A DNA stretch of 64,000 nt from Fibrobacterota bacterium (GTDB lineage Bacteria > Fibrobacterota > Fibrobacteria > UBA11236): the NCBI GenBank assembly GCA_028287465.1, contig JAQBPO010000084.1, forward strand, positions 1 to 64,000, given 5' to 3'. Below, one piece after another: positions 50,514-59,840 of this stretch (positions within the stretch are counted from its first letter, which is position 1; each line of letters opens with the position of its first letter). The notes below the pieces were generated by a model, which was not told where the DNA came from, did no database searches, and saw only the letters and a list, made by a program, of their open reading frames with translations. The position numbers were made by a program, and so were the translations under genes.

Positions 50514-52177
50514 TATTCCGAAAGGACAAGGGTCCTGGCCAGGGAGACTCCCGGACCCGAAAACAGGACCCGGTAAACGCCCTTGGGGACCGCGCCCCCG
50601 CCGGCATCGCACGCGTCCCACTCCAACTCCGGCACCTGGCCTGCCACCGGTATCCGGCGCACTTCCCTGCCCCTGGCGTCCAGGACCCTGATCGCATCAA
50701 GTCCCTGCAGGCCTCGGAAGCGGAAACGGCCTCCCGCGGAAACGATCCGGACATCCCTCGCGAAGGCGGCCTGGCGTCCCGCCACCGGCGTCCCCCCGGC
50801 AAGCCCCACCGTTACGCCTTCCACGGTAGTGACCCTGACCTTGACCGGCAGGGTCGCGTCCGCGGGAACGGTCCACTTGTAGCTCCCGGTATTGTCCACC
50901 TGGGTGGCGATGCGCGCCCAAGCCGTCCCTTTCCAGTATTCCAGGTTCACGTAATAGATGATGCCGGTATGGCTCCAGGACAGGGTGCGCTGGGACCCCA
51001 CGGCCCAATCGTTCGGCTGGGGCGGGTCTATCAAGGTAAGGGACGGGGCCACCGCGGCGTTACGGCCGGCCTTGGCCAGGACCATCTTCAGCAGGGTGGC
51101 GCCGTACCCCTCGTACATATAGCCCTTGGAATAGGAGAAGTCCGCCGTGCCGTCCTTGTTGGTCGGGGGCGCGACTATGGTCGGCTCGATCTCCGTGTCC
51201 TCCCACCATTCGTTCCAGCTGCAGATGGCCGTACCCAGGACGGTATCCGCCTCGTCCACGGCCATGGACAGCATCTGGTTGAAGGTGGAGCCTTCCGCGG
51301 AATCGGCCGCGACCTTGCGCGGGATGGGATAGTTGTTCGCCGAAAGGCGTACGGCCCGATCATTGTATCCCGGGATGGCATTGGTCATCAGGCGCGTTCC
51401 GTAGGGGGCTATAGCCTTCTTGTGCGCCTGGAAGTTCTTGCGGGCGGCCTCGACGAACCCCGTGGCCTTGGGATAGCCGTCGAAGGTCTTGATCCCGTGG
51501 ACGTTGTAGATGGTGATGGCGTCCCAGTTCTTGTGGCGTTCGGGATCGGGCGGGCCGAAATGGAAATCGTCCCCCATCAGGAAGACGTTGAAGTCCTTGC
51601 GCACCCGGGCCAAGGCCGTGGCATAGTCGCCGTTCATCATGCGCGAGAGGTAGACCACCACCACGGGCTTGCCGCCGATCCTCCAGTAGTTGGGATGGGA
51701 GAAGAAATTGTCGTTCATGTATTTGATATGGTCGTAGAACAGCTGGACTTCCGAAGGCCCGAAGGTCCAGCGGCCGTCATAGAAGGCGCTGGTCTCGTAG
51801 AACAGGCAGAAGGTGACCTTGGCGCCCACCAGGTTGGGCGCCACGTTCTTGAGGATGGCGTTGCTCTGGTAGGAATCCGGTCCCCACCACGAGGTGATCC
51901 AATTGTCGATCCCGAAGTTGGTCGACCATTCCGCGTGCTGCCGGACCGAGACCTTGTTGGACGCGTTGTCGTAGGTGCCCATCAGCGGGGGGATGTCCAT
52001 GCGGTTCTTGCCCCGGAGGAAATTGGACTGGTTCCAATTCGCGCCGGCGTACCAGGGATAGTAATAGACGCTTACGTGCGGTTCCGCGGCGGGAACCGAT
52101 CCCAGACATAAGAGGATGAGCCCCCAAACGGTCCCAAGCCTGGCCCTGCCGATCCCATTCCTCATACCCGCCCGCAT
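50513..52177 (-). CDS. Secreted GH99-like endo-alpha-mannosidase family protein
   Basis: About 554 residues with a signal peptide (VWGLILLCLGSVPAAE). The catalytic domain (to ~390) shows VYYYPWYAGANW, PLMGTYDNASNKVSVRQHAEWSTNFGIDNWITSWWG and the acid region ICSWNEWWEDTEIEPT, the hallmarks of GH99. Such enzymes cleave internal alpha-mannose or alpha-glucose linkages of mannans. A Kre9/KNH-like beta domain follows (PNDWAVGSQRTLSWSHTG ... WTVPADATLPVKVRV), then a FlgD/sorting-like tail (IRVLDARGREVRRIP ... LARTLVLSE). Start 52177 versus 52165 is not certain. Confidence 0.85.
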   Translation of the reverse strand: MRAGMRNGIGRARLGTVWGLILLCLGSVPAAEPHVSVYYYPWYAGANWNQSNFLRGKNRMDIPPLMGTYDNASNKVSVRQHAEWSTNFGIDNWITSWWGPDSYQSNAILKNVAPNLVGAKVTFCLFYETSAFYDGRWTFGPSEVQLFYDHIKYMNDNFFSHPNYWRIGGKPVVVVYLSRMMNGDYATALARVRKDFNVFLMGDDFHFGPPDPERHKNWDAITIYNVHGIKTFDGYPKATGFVEAARKNFQAHKKAIAPYGTRLMTNAIPGYNDRAVRLSANNYPIPRKVAADSAEGSTFNQMLSMAVDEADTVLGTAICSWNEWWEDTEIEPTIVAPPTNKDGTADFSYSKGYMYEGYGATLLKMVLAKAGRNAAVAPSLTLIDPPQPNDWAVGSQRTLSWSHTGIIYYVNLEYWKGTAWARIATQVDNTGSYKWTVPADATLPVKVRVTTVEGVTVGLAGGTPVAGRQAAFARDVRIVSAGGRFRFRGLQGLDAIRVLDARGREVRRIPVAGQVPELEWDACDAGGGAVPKGVYRVLFSGPGVSLARTLVLSE

Positions 52178-52345
52178 CCCCTCTTTCCGCCCGTTCCGGC
52201 GGGAAAACCTGTTTCCATAATACGGGAGTCCGCCGGGCGAAGCGCGGGAAAATATCCCGGCGCGCGCCCGGTTACGCATAAAACGGGGAAATGGCCGGTT
52301 TAGCGTTTACTTTTGAAAACACCGAATCGTTTCCGGAGCAGCTCC

Positions 52346-52513
52346 ATGAACAAAATCATCTCCCTCGCCTTCATTTTGATCCTCGCCTTCTACGCGTTCA
52401 GGCGATGCTCCCCCCTCCACCCCACCGGACCGGCGGCTGGAACCGGGATCCGCGGCCCGGATTCCGGGGCCGTGGCTCCCGGGCACCCGGCCCCTCCGAC
52501 GCCGTCCCCGTAA
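52346..52513 (+). CDS. Possible small membrane-anchored protein
   Basis: 55 residues from ATG 52346, with GGAGC upstream. One hydrophobic segment (KIISLAFILILAFYAF) is followed by a Pro/Gly-rich tail of low complexity. Nothing else is recognisable, and it may be a chance open frame. It lies between the GH99-like and GH81 genes. Confidence 0.35.
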   Translation: MNKIISLAFILILAFYAFRRCSPLHPTGPAAGTGIRGPDSGAVAPGHPAPPTPSP

Positions 52514-52650
52514 CCTCCAGGTTACCCAAGGACCGGAACACTTCCTCCCGGGTTCCTTTTGACCCCAACCCCGTGACTATACGGTCGGAGTAAATCCGGC
52601 GGCGCCCTTAGGTTGAATCCTACCTGGGGGGAATACAGTAAGGGATTATC

Positions 52651-55197
52651 ATGCCGTTTCGGCCTTGCCATAGCTATGCCTTTTTCCCCACGTGCCTGGC
52701 CTTGGCCCTGACGGCGCTGCCGTCCCTGTCCCAGATCGTTCCAGTGGGCAAGGGCAGTTATACCACCACCCTGCCCGCCGGCCGCAAGACCCCGGCCGAT
52801 TCCCTGAATGTCCCGGTCGATCCCCAGGTCACGGCGGATTTCAAGCAACCGGTGACGACGAACGAGTGGTGGTCCTCCTTCCTGTATAAGAGGGTGCCCA
52901 ACCAGCACGGCAATTCGGGCAAAAGCTACCCCCACCCCCTGACCATCCGCGGGGCCCCCACCGGCCTGGAAATGGGCTATGCCTCGATCGCCACCAGGGG
53001 CATGGATTGGGAATGGGAATTCGCCGGGGGCACGTACGAATACCCCCATATCCCGGACCTGACCGTGGGCATCGAAGGCCTGAACGTGCCCATCTCCAAG
53101 ACCGCCGGATATTCGGACTGGGCCGTGACCGCAGACTGGACCGACGGGGCCAAGAACCTCCGGGCCACCCTGGCCCACGGTAACCCCTATGCCTTCTTCA
53201 AGATCACCGGCGGGGCCGCCAAGATCGCTTTCGCGTCCGCCCCCACCGTCTGGTCCGAGGAGGGGGGTATCCTGGGCGTGACCGTTGCCGGGCACAATTA
53301 CGGGATATTCCCGCCCGCCGGCTCCGCCTGGACCGGGACGGGCAATGCCCGCTCCTCCACCCTCAACGGCAAGGACTACCTCTCCGTGGGCCTGCTGCCG
53401 GACAACCTGTCCACGGATGAGGCCCGCAAGGAAGCCCTGGCCCTGTTCCGCGCCCATGCCTACGCCTTCGTCACCAAGACCCGGGCGGCCTGGGCCTATG
53501 ACGAGAAGACCGCCCTGGTGACCACCACCCTGACCACGGAAACCGAGGCCAAGGAAGGCACGGAAACCCGCACCATGCAAGCGCTTTACCGCCACCAATG
53601 GCTGAACTACCCCTTTACCACGTCACGTTATACCTATGCCTCGCCCCGGGGGACGATGAAACTGATGGAAGGGAACGTCATCACCACCCTGATCCATTTC
53701 ACGGGCATCCTCCCGGCCTTCCCGGACAAGGGCTATGACCGCGCCACCCTGCAGAACCACCTGAACGCGGAAAACGGGTATACCATCGGGGACGGGGACA
53801 CCTATGGCGTCGGGAAGAGCATGGGCCGCGTGGCCATGCTGGCGCCCTTGGCGGACCAGGTGGGCAATACCGCCTTGCGGACGGCGTTCGTGGACAAGCT
53901 CAAGGCCAAGCTGGAATCCTGGTTCACGGCCCAGGCGGGCAAGACGGACAAGATCTTCTATTACGACAAGAAGTGGAACATCCTCTTCGGCTACCCGGCC
54001 TCGTTCCATTCGGACGATGAGGTCAACGACCACCATTTCCATTACGGTTACTTCATCATGGCCGCGGCGGCCATCGCCCAATTCGATCCGGTCTGGGCCC
54101 AGGCCCAGAATTGGGGCGGCATGGTCGAAATGCTCATCAAGGACGTGGCCAACACGGACGACGCCGATACCCGCTTCCCGCGCTTGAGGAATTTCGATCC
54201 CTATGCCGGGCATTCCTGGGCCCATGGCAGCGAGTATTACGGGCGCGGCAACAACCAGGAGTCCTCCTCGGAGGCCATGAACTTCCATACGGGCCTGTAC
54301 CTGTGGGGCCTGCATACCAATAACAAGGCCATGCGCGACCTGGCCATCTACCTGTACACGACCGAGTCCGCGGCCGTGCAGCAATACTGGTTCGATGCCG
54401 ACAAGGCCGTATTCCCGGCCTTGTATCCCAACCCCTGCGTGGGCCAGGTGCTCGGGGCGGGCGGGGCCTATTGGACCTTTTTCGGGGCCTCGGCCAACTT
54501 CATCCACGGGATCAACTTCCTGCCCCTCACGACCGGTTCGACGTACCTGGGATGGTACCCGGAAAACATCAAGAAGAACATCGATTACATGTACAACAAC
54601 CCCTACAAATACCAGGGGAAGACCGGCACCTGGGACGACGTGATGTGGGGGACCCTGGCCTTCGCCGATCCCGCCGCGGCCTTGAACCGCTTCGGCGGGT
54701 TCAACGCGTACGCCGCCTTCGACGGCGAGAGCAAGGCGCATATCTACCACATGGTCATGAACCTCAGCGCATTGGGGACCGTGCAAAGACGGGTCCAGGC
54801 GGACGTGCCGTCCTATGCCGTCTTCGATAAGGGCGCCGTGCGCACCTATGTCGCCTACAATCCGGACGATGCCGCGCGCACGGTCAAGTTCTCGGACGGC
54901 GGCACCCTGACCGTGCAGCCCCATACCACCGCCACCCTCGCGGGGTCGGCCGGGCCCATCGGCATCAACGGCCGCATCGCTCCCGCCCGGTCGCGCCCGG
55001 ACCTGGTAATGGCTTCCGGTTACGAGGGCATCCGCCTGGCGGTCCGGGGAAGGGAGGCCTTCGCAATCTTCTCCCCTGAGGGCAAACGCCTTTGGGAGAC
55101 GGCCTCCGGAACCCTACCCGGCCCGCAAGCCTTCGCCCGCGGGATCTATTGGGTCCAAACCCAGGCAGGCGCCGGGACCCTGCCGGCCCCGCAATAA
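52651..55197 (+). CDS. Secreted GH81 endo-beta-1,3-glucanase
   Basis: 848 residues with a signal peptide. It has a clear GH81 pattern: TTNEWWSSFLYKRV, YGVGKSMGRVAML and DDEVNDHHFHYGYFIMAAAAIA with the catalytic Asp460, then RGNNQESSSEAMN with the acid/base Glu (537 and 541). WMAW-type aromatic residues line the cleft. GH81 enzymes hydrolyse laminarin, curdlan and fungal-wall beta-1,3-glucan. The last ~60 residues (FAIFSPEGKRLWETA ... GIYWVQTQAGAG) resemble the tail of other secreted proteins in this window. No RBS is obvious. It precedes the GH18 gene on the same strand. Confidence 0.92.
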   Translation: MPFRPCHSYAFFPTCLALALTALPSLSQIVPVGKGSYTTTLPAGRKTPADSLNVPVDPQVTADFKQPVTTNEWWSSFLYKRVPNQHGNSGKSYPHPLTIRGAPTGLEMGYASIATRGMDWEWEFAGGTYEYPHIPDLTVGIEGLNVPISKTAGYSDWAVTADWTDGAKNLRATLAHGNPYAFFKITGGAAKIAFASAPTVWSEEGGILGVTVAGHNYGIFPPAGSAWTGTGNARSSTLNGKDYLSVGLLPDNLSTDEARKEALALFRAHAYAFVTKTRAAWAYDEKTALVTTTLTTETEAKEGTETRTMQALYRHQWLNYPFTTSRYTYASPRGTMKLMEGNVITTLIHFTGILPAFPDKGYDRATLQNHLNAENGYTIGDGDTYGVGKSMGRVAMLAPLADQVGNTALRTAFVDKLKAKLESWFTAQAGKTDKIFYYDKKWNILFGYPASFHSDDEVNDHHFHYGYFIMAAAAIAQFDPVWAQAQNWGGMVEMLIKDVANTDDADTRFPRLRNFDPYAGHSWAHGSEYYGRGNNQESSSEAMNFHTGLYLWGLHTNNKAMRDLAIYLYTTESAAVQQYWFDADKAVFPALYPNPCVGQVLGAGGAYWTFFGASANFIHGINFLPLTTGSTYLGWYPENIKKNIDYMYNNPYKYQGKTGTWDDVMWGTLAFADPAAALNRFGGFNAYAAFDGESKAHIYHMVMNLSALGTVQRRVQADVPSYAVFDKGAVRTYVAYNPDDAARTVKFSDGGTLTVQPHTTATLAGSAGPIGINGRIAPARSRPDLVMASGYEGIRLAVRGREAFAIFSPEGKRLWETASGTLPGPQAFARGIYWVQTQAGAGTLPAPQ

Positions 55198-55371
55198 CCC
55201 AAACCCGCGAAGCCGCAACAAACCAAACCCCGGGATCGGTGTGGACAAGCCTGTCCACGTTTCCTCGCCCGGCCGCCAGCGCGAACCGGGAATCCCCTCC
55301 ATATTGACCGTTAGCCGATCGCGCCGGAGTCACCGGCGTTCCGGGCGGTATCATCAAGACCTGGGGGGGTT

Positions 55372-56460
55372 ATGGCGACATTCAAGGGGATCGCGATCAA
55401 AACGGCCTTGGCGGGCCTGGCCCTGTCCATGGCGGCCAATGCCGAATTCAAGGTGGTCGGTTATCTGCCCTCCTGGGGCAATGCCATCCAGACGGTCCAG
55501 TACAAGAAGCTGACCCATGTGATCTGGTCCTTCGCCGCGCCCGCCGACAACGGCTCCCTGAGCGGGTACGACGGCGCCAAGCTCACCCAACTGGTGGCCG
55601 CGGCCCATCCGAACAAGGTGAAGGTGTTCCTGGCCGTCGGCGGCGGAGGGAACGGCGATAAGGGCTGGTCGGTCGCAACGGCCTCGGACGCGGGGCGGCA
55701 GGCGCTCGTGAAGGCCTGCATGGATGCGGTGCATACCTATTCCCTGGACGGGATCGATTTCGATTGGGAATACCCGGACGGCGCCCAGGTGGCGGGTTTC
55801 AACGCCACGGTGAAACTGCTCGCCGCGGCCCTGCACGCGGAAGGCAAGCAGATCTCGGCGGCCGTGACCATGAACGATTGGCCCAAGAGCTTCCCCACCA
55901 AGGAGCTCTATGACGGGGTCGCCCCCGGTTTCGATTTCCTCAACATCATGGTCTACGACAATCCCGCGCCCCACTCCACCGTGCAACATGCCGTGACCGG
56001 CCTGGACGTATGGCTCAAGACCAAGGGCCTTTCCAGGGACAAATGCATCCTGGGCTGCCCGTTCTACGGGGCCGCGGGGAAATACAAGGATATCGTGGCC
56101 GCCAATCCCGCGGCCGCCTGGGTGGACAAGGACGGTACGGAGGATTACAACAGCATACCCACCATGCGGAAGAAGACCAACCTCGCCCTCGACCGCGCGG
56201 GCGGGATCATGTTCTGGGAGCTGTCCCAGGACGCGACCGGGGAATTGTCCCTGCTTTCCGCCGTGAACGAGGTCATCGTCAAGCGCGTGCCGACGGGAAT
56301 CCTCCCGGGCAAGCCATGGATTTCGCCCCTGGAAACCGCCGGCGCAAGCCCTGTCTGGACGGGACGGGGAAACGTCGGCTATCGGATGGGAGCCTGGGAC
56401 GGAGAGGGATTGTCCGTGGACCCGGTCGGAAGGGCGGTCCATCCGGCAGGCTTCAAATAG
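55372..56460 (+). CDS. Secreted GH18 chitinase
   Basis: 362 residues. After a signal peptide (KTALAGLALSMAANA) comes a GH18 (beta/alpha)8 barrel: KVVGYLPSWGN, KVKVFLAVGGGGNG (the S-x-G-G-like block), and the catalytic motif DGIDFDWE (Asp126, Asp129, Asp131, Glu133). FDFLNIMVYDN and GIMFWELSQDATGE are later family blocks. Chitinases of this family cut chitin with a retaining mechanism. Together with the GH19 gene it suggests chitin is an important substrate. No separate chitin-binding domain is visible. Confidence 0.92.
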   Translation: MATFKGIAIKTALAGLALSMAANAEFKVVGYLPSWGNAIQTVQYKKLTHVIWSFAAPADNGSLSGYDGAKLTQLVAAAHPNKVKVFLAVGGGGNGDKGWSVATASDAGRQALVKACMDAVHTYSLDGIDFDWEYPDGAQVAGFNATVKLLAAALHAEGKQISAAVTMNDWPKSFPTKELYDGVAPGFDFLNIMVYDNPAPHSTVQHAVTGLDVWLKTKGLSRDKCILGCPFYGAAGKYKDIVAANPAAAWVDKDGTEDYNSIPTMRKKTNLALDRAGGIMFWELSQDATGELSLLSAVNEVIVKRVPTGILPGKPWISPLETAGASPVWTGRGNVGYRMGAWDGEGLSVDPVGRAVHPAGFK

Positions 56461-56502
56461 GCGGCCATCCCTAAGGCGGCCGGCCGCTAAGGTACGTTTC
56501 CG

Positions 56503-57744
56503 CTAAGCGGGCGTGCCGCCGGGCGGCCTACCCTGATCCGCCGAAACCCCGGTATCCGGAGCATACCCGGCCCTGGAAAGGGCCAGCAGGCATAGGGACG
56601 TCAGGAAGGCCGCCGCCAGCCAGGCCCAGGCGATGGATTCGATGCCGGAGCGCTGCGCCATCACCCCTATCAGGCCGGGACCCGCGGCCGCGCCCAGGGT
56701 CGACGCGGCCACCTGGAATCCCATCGCATTGGCCGCATGGCCTGAACCCAAGCGAGACGGCGTGGAGGCGACCATGGCCGGATAGACGGGCGCGAAGGCG
56801 GCCCCCATCAGGGCCAGTCCGGCCAGGGTAACCCAGCTGATACCTCCCGCGAGCACCAGGCCGGCCGCCGCGATCATGCCCATGGGCGCGATCCGCAGGA
56901 TGGCCCGCACCTTGTCCCCCAGGGGCAGGAATCCCGCGAGGATCCGCCCTCCCAGGAACCCGCCCCAATACATGCCGGCCCAGAGCGCGGCCTTGCCGGG
57001 CGCCAGGCCGCGGCCCTGGCTGAGCAGGGTGAAGGCCCATTGGCCGACCGAGAATTCCAGAGCCGTGTAGACAAGGAACGCCAACACACCGGTCCAGACT
57101 CCGGGAATCACGAACGTACTCCGGTAGCCTTCGCCGCCGCGATGGGGAGCTGAGGCGGGAGTGGCCGCGATGTCGGTTCCGGATGCCGGCGCGGGGGCGG
57201 AAGGAACGACCCATCCCTTCCGCGAAGCCAGAAATACCGCCGCGAGAACGGCTTGGGTTCCGGCCACGAGACCGTAGCCCCATCCCCAGGCCAGGCCTTT
57301 GGAAATCACCCCGGCCATGACCAAGGGACCCAGAAATGCGCCAAAGCTGTAACTGGCATGGAGCCAATTGAGGGTGCGGGGGGGGAATCGGAAGGCCGCG
57401 TAGGTATTGACGGCGGCATCCACGGCGCCTGCCCCCAGGCCCCCCAGGAACCCCGCGGCCAGCAAGGCGCCGAAAGAGTGGACCAAGGCATAACCCGCCA
57501 GGCTGAACGCGGTAATCAAGTTGCTCGCGGAGAGCAGGGTCCCGATGCCCATGCGCGCCAGCAGGAACCCGCAAGCGAAACTGGACAGGATATAGCCGGC
57601 CATGGAGGCGGACAGGAGGAGGCCGAGGGCGTCCAAGGGCACGCCGAAAGCGGATCGCATGGAAGGCCAGGCCACCCCGAGGATCCCGTCGGGAAGGCCC
57701 AAGGCCGCGAAGGCGAGGAACAGGATGGGCACCGCCGGATTCAT
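56503..57744 (-). CDS. MFS transporter
   Basis: 413 residues with about twelve transmembrane helices. The sequence has the MFS signs LADG-like DGILGVAWPSMRSAFG, GFLLARMGIGTLLSASNLI and NWLHASYSFGAFLGPLVMAG, and resembles the fucose-permease-like subgroup of sugar or metabolite transporters. Located in the inner membrane. Substrate unknown; the neighbouring chitinase and sugar dehydrogenase suggest a sugar product, but this is inference. It is divergent from the sugar dehydrogenase gene. Confidence 0.85.
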   Translation of the reverse strand: MNPAVPILFLAFAALGLPDGILGVAWPSMRSAFGVPLDALGLLLSASMAGYILSSFACGFLLARMGIGTLLSASNLITAFSLAGYALVHSFGALLAAGFLGGLGAGAVDAAVNTYAAFRFPPRTLNWLHASYSFGAFLGPLVMAGVISKGLAWGWGYGLVAGTQAVLAAVFLASRKGWVVPSAPAPASGTDIAATPASAPHRGGEGYRSTFVIPGVWTGVLAFLVYTALEFSVGQWAFTLLSQGRGLAPGKAALWAGMYWGGFLGGRILAGFLPLGDKVRAILRIAPMGMIAAAGLVLAGGISWVTLAGLALMGAAFAPVYPAMVASTPSRLGSGHAANAMGFQVAASTLGAAAGPGLIGVMAQRSGIESIAWAWLAAAFLTSLCLLALSRAGYAPDTGVSADQGRPPGGTPA

Positions 57745-58110
57745 GGATCAGAATCTAGGTATGCGCGCCGGCGATGCAATCCGAATCCGGGAACCGGAAC
57801 CGGACGATCACCCATTGGGCGCTTCCGTAACCTTCAAGGAACCTCCATCCGGGCCCGCGGCCCTCCGCATGACTTGCGAACAAGTTTCGGATACGGCGCC
57901 GATACGGGCCCATGGGGGCGCGGAAAAGGCTCCGCGGAAAGCGGCCGCATTCCATGGAATTCCCCGATAATTCCTCAAGAGCCAGGGTGGTTTTGGCCCC
58001 AACCGCAAGCGGATAAACCGCCCCTCAAGGCCCAAACCGCCTATTCTAGGGGAACCTGGAACAGTGGCCGGAAACCGGCAGCCGGGTGTAGAATCGGTCA
58101 GGGGGAATAC
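57745..58110. other. Divergent intergenic region, no gene supported
   Basis: This 366-bp region separates the MFS and sugar-dehydrogenase genes and must contain both promoters. A perfect 12-bp palindrome ATTCCATGGAAT lies at 57949-57960 and a second inverted pair GGAATT/AATTCC partly overlaps it (57956-57974), which could be an operator. TATTCT near 58043 is a possible -10 box without a clear -35. Confidence 0.4.
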
Positions 58111-59655
58111 ATGCACGCTTCGTCGAAACTCACCACCGCTCTCCTCATCGGCGGCGCCTTGTGCGCGACGCCCTCGTCCTTCGCGGCGTTCACCTATCCG
58201 GGTTGCGCGGATCCGGTCGCCTCGGACTTCGGCATGGAGATCCTGAACTCCAATGCGACGGACAAGGCGACCATGGAACCCATGAAACTGGCGTTCGACA
58301 TGGATGCTTCCGGAAACGTGAGCGTGTACTTCACCCAGCGCCAGGGAATGCTGCGGAAGTACGATCCGATCAAGAAGACCGTGGTCGACATCGCGAACTT
58401 CGCGTCCTATCCCGGCTTCACCACCAAATTCTCCGGCGGCAGCGACGGCCTGCTCGGCATCGCCATGGATCCCGCCTTCAAGACCAACCATTGGATCTAC
58501 TTGTACGTCAGCACCGCCACGGATTGGCGCGTTTCGCGCTTCACCCTCAATGGCGAGACCCTGGACATGGCTTCCGAAAAGAACCTGCTCAAGATTCCGC
58601 AATCGGCCGCGAGTCCGCATCCGGGCGGCGCCCTGACCTTCGACAACCGCGGCGATCTCTGGATCACCACCGGCGACAACGGCAAAGGCTGGCCTTCCGC
58701 CAATACCAATGACCTGCGCGGCAAGATCCTCCGCATCCATCCCATGCCCGACGGTTCCTATACCGTACCCGCAGGCAACCTCTTCGCCGCCGGCGACAAG
58801 ACCAAGGGCGAAATCTATATCATGGGCAACCGCAACCCCTACACCATCACCATCGACACCGTCCGCCACGGCGTGACCTGGGGGGATGTCGGACCCGATG
58901 CCGGCCTCATCACCGAAGAACGCGATTTCGCGACCAAGCCCGGCAACCACGGCTGGCCCATGTACGCCGGCAACCAGGTCTCCCAGGGCAAGGGCGGCGG
59001 TACCGTGGACAAGCCGATCAACAACGACGCCAGCAATACGGGGCTTTCCGAGCTGCCTCCCGCCGTACCCGGGTTCGACAATTACAAGCAGTCCTGCTCC
59101 ATCACCGGGCCGGTCTACTATTACAACGGCACCGTCGCCTCCAAGGTCCGGATGCCGCCGCATTTCAACGGCATCTGGTTCGTCAGCGACTTCAGCCATT
59201 TCGCGGTGGAAGGCCTGCAGCTCGACGGGCCCGGAAGCAAGATCCTGTCGCGTACGCCCATCTTCCAGGACATCCAACTGGAGCGCATCACGGACTTCCA
59301 GGTGGGCCCGGACGGGGCGTTCTACTTCGTGAACTACGCCGGTTACCGCGACTTCACCTCCAAGACCGGGATCGTGCGCATCATCTACAAGGGAACCTGT
59401 TCGCCGCCGATTTCCCTGGCGGTGAACAAGCCCGCCCTCATCGACGGGGACGTGCGGATCGAGGGGATGACCTTGAATCTCTCCGGTTCCGGAGCGCATC
59501 GGGTGGAAGTGAAGGATCTGTCGGGAAGGCTGCTCGCCAGCCACCACGGAACCGGCCCAGCCAGCTACAGCCTCGCCGGTACCCGGAACGCAGGCGTTTG
59601 CGTGGTGACCGTCTCCACGGAGAAGGGCCGCTCCGCCTTCAAGATCATCCGCTAG
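58111..59655 (+). CDS. Secreted PQQ-type glucose/sorbosone dehydrogenase, second copy
   Basis: 514 residues from ATG 58111, with CAGGGGG upstream. A signal peptide is followed by the same beta-propeller as the 11023-12582 gene: FDMDASGNVSVYFTQRQGML, GLLGIAMDPAFKTN, GDLWITTGDNGKGWPSANTN, DLRGKILRIHP and DFQVGPDGAFYFVNYAGY. These enzymes oxidise sugars in the periplasm or outside. Its C-terminal domain (VEVKDLSGRLLASH ... GVCVVTVSTEKGRSAFKIIR) is a clear type IX-style tail. It is followed by the 59-bp tandem repeats. Substrate unknown. Confidence 0.88.
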   Translation: MHASSKLTTALLIGGALCATPSSFAAFTYPGCADPVASDFGMEILNSNATDKATMEPMKLAFDMDASGNVSVYFTQRQGMLRKYDPIKKTVVDIANFASYPGFTTKFSGGSDGLLGIAMDPAFKTNHWIYLYVSTATDWRVSRFTLNGETLDMASEKNLLKIPQSAASPHPGGALTFDNRGDLWITTGDNGKGWPSANTNDLRGKILRIHPMPDGSYTVPAGNLFAAGDKTKGEIYIMGNRNPYTITIDTVRHGVTWGDVGPDAGLITEERDFATKPGNHGWPMYAGNQVSQGKGGGTVDKPINNDASNTGLSELPPAVPGFDNYKQSCSITGPVYYYNGTVASKVRMPPHFNGIWFVSDFSHFAVEGLQLDGPGSKILSRTPIFQDIQLERITDFQVGPDGAFYFVNYAGYRDFTSKTGIVRIIYKGTCSPPISLAVNKPALIDGDVRIEGMTLNLSGSGAHRVEVKDLSGRLLASHHGTGPASYSLAGTRNAGVCVVTVSTEKGRSAFKIIR

Positions 59656-59673
59656 CCCGTCCTTCAAAGCGCA

Positions 59674-59776
59674 TGGAGTTCGCATTGCGAACTCCGGAGC
59701 GATGAGCCACCATCTTGTTCACGCGAAGAGCGTGGAGTTCGCATTGCGAACTCCGGAGCGATGAGCCACTATCTTG
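59674..59776. repeat. Two 44-bp direct repeats (59-bp period) with an internal palindrome
   Basis: Two copies of a 44-bp unit (59674-59717 and 59733-59776) differ at one position and are spaced 59 bp apart. Each contains GGAGTTCGCA-T-TGCGAACTCC, a perfect 10-bp inverted repeat with a single central base, then GGAGCGATGAGCCA. They lie in the gap between the convergent sugar-dehydrogenase and PAP2-like genes. They could be a repeated extragenic palindrome, protein-binding sites or transcription-end hairpins. No T-run follows. Confidence 0.9.
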
Positions 59777-59840
59777 GATTTTCGAGTCATCCGAGCCGCC
59801 TGCGGGCCGGACGGGAACCAATAGGGCGCTCATCCCCCCA

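Noticed and set aside
53623-54924. A 433-codon minus-strand frame
   Set aside because: Antisense to GH81, whose catalytic residues are in place.
59674-59776. A short CRISPR array
   Set aside because: There are only two units, each with an internal palindrome, no array of unique spacers and no cas genes.
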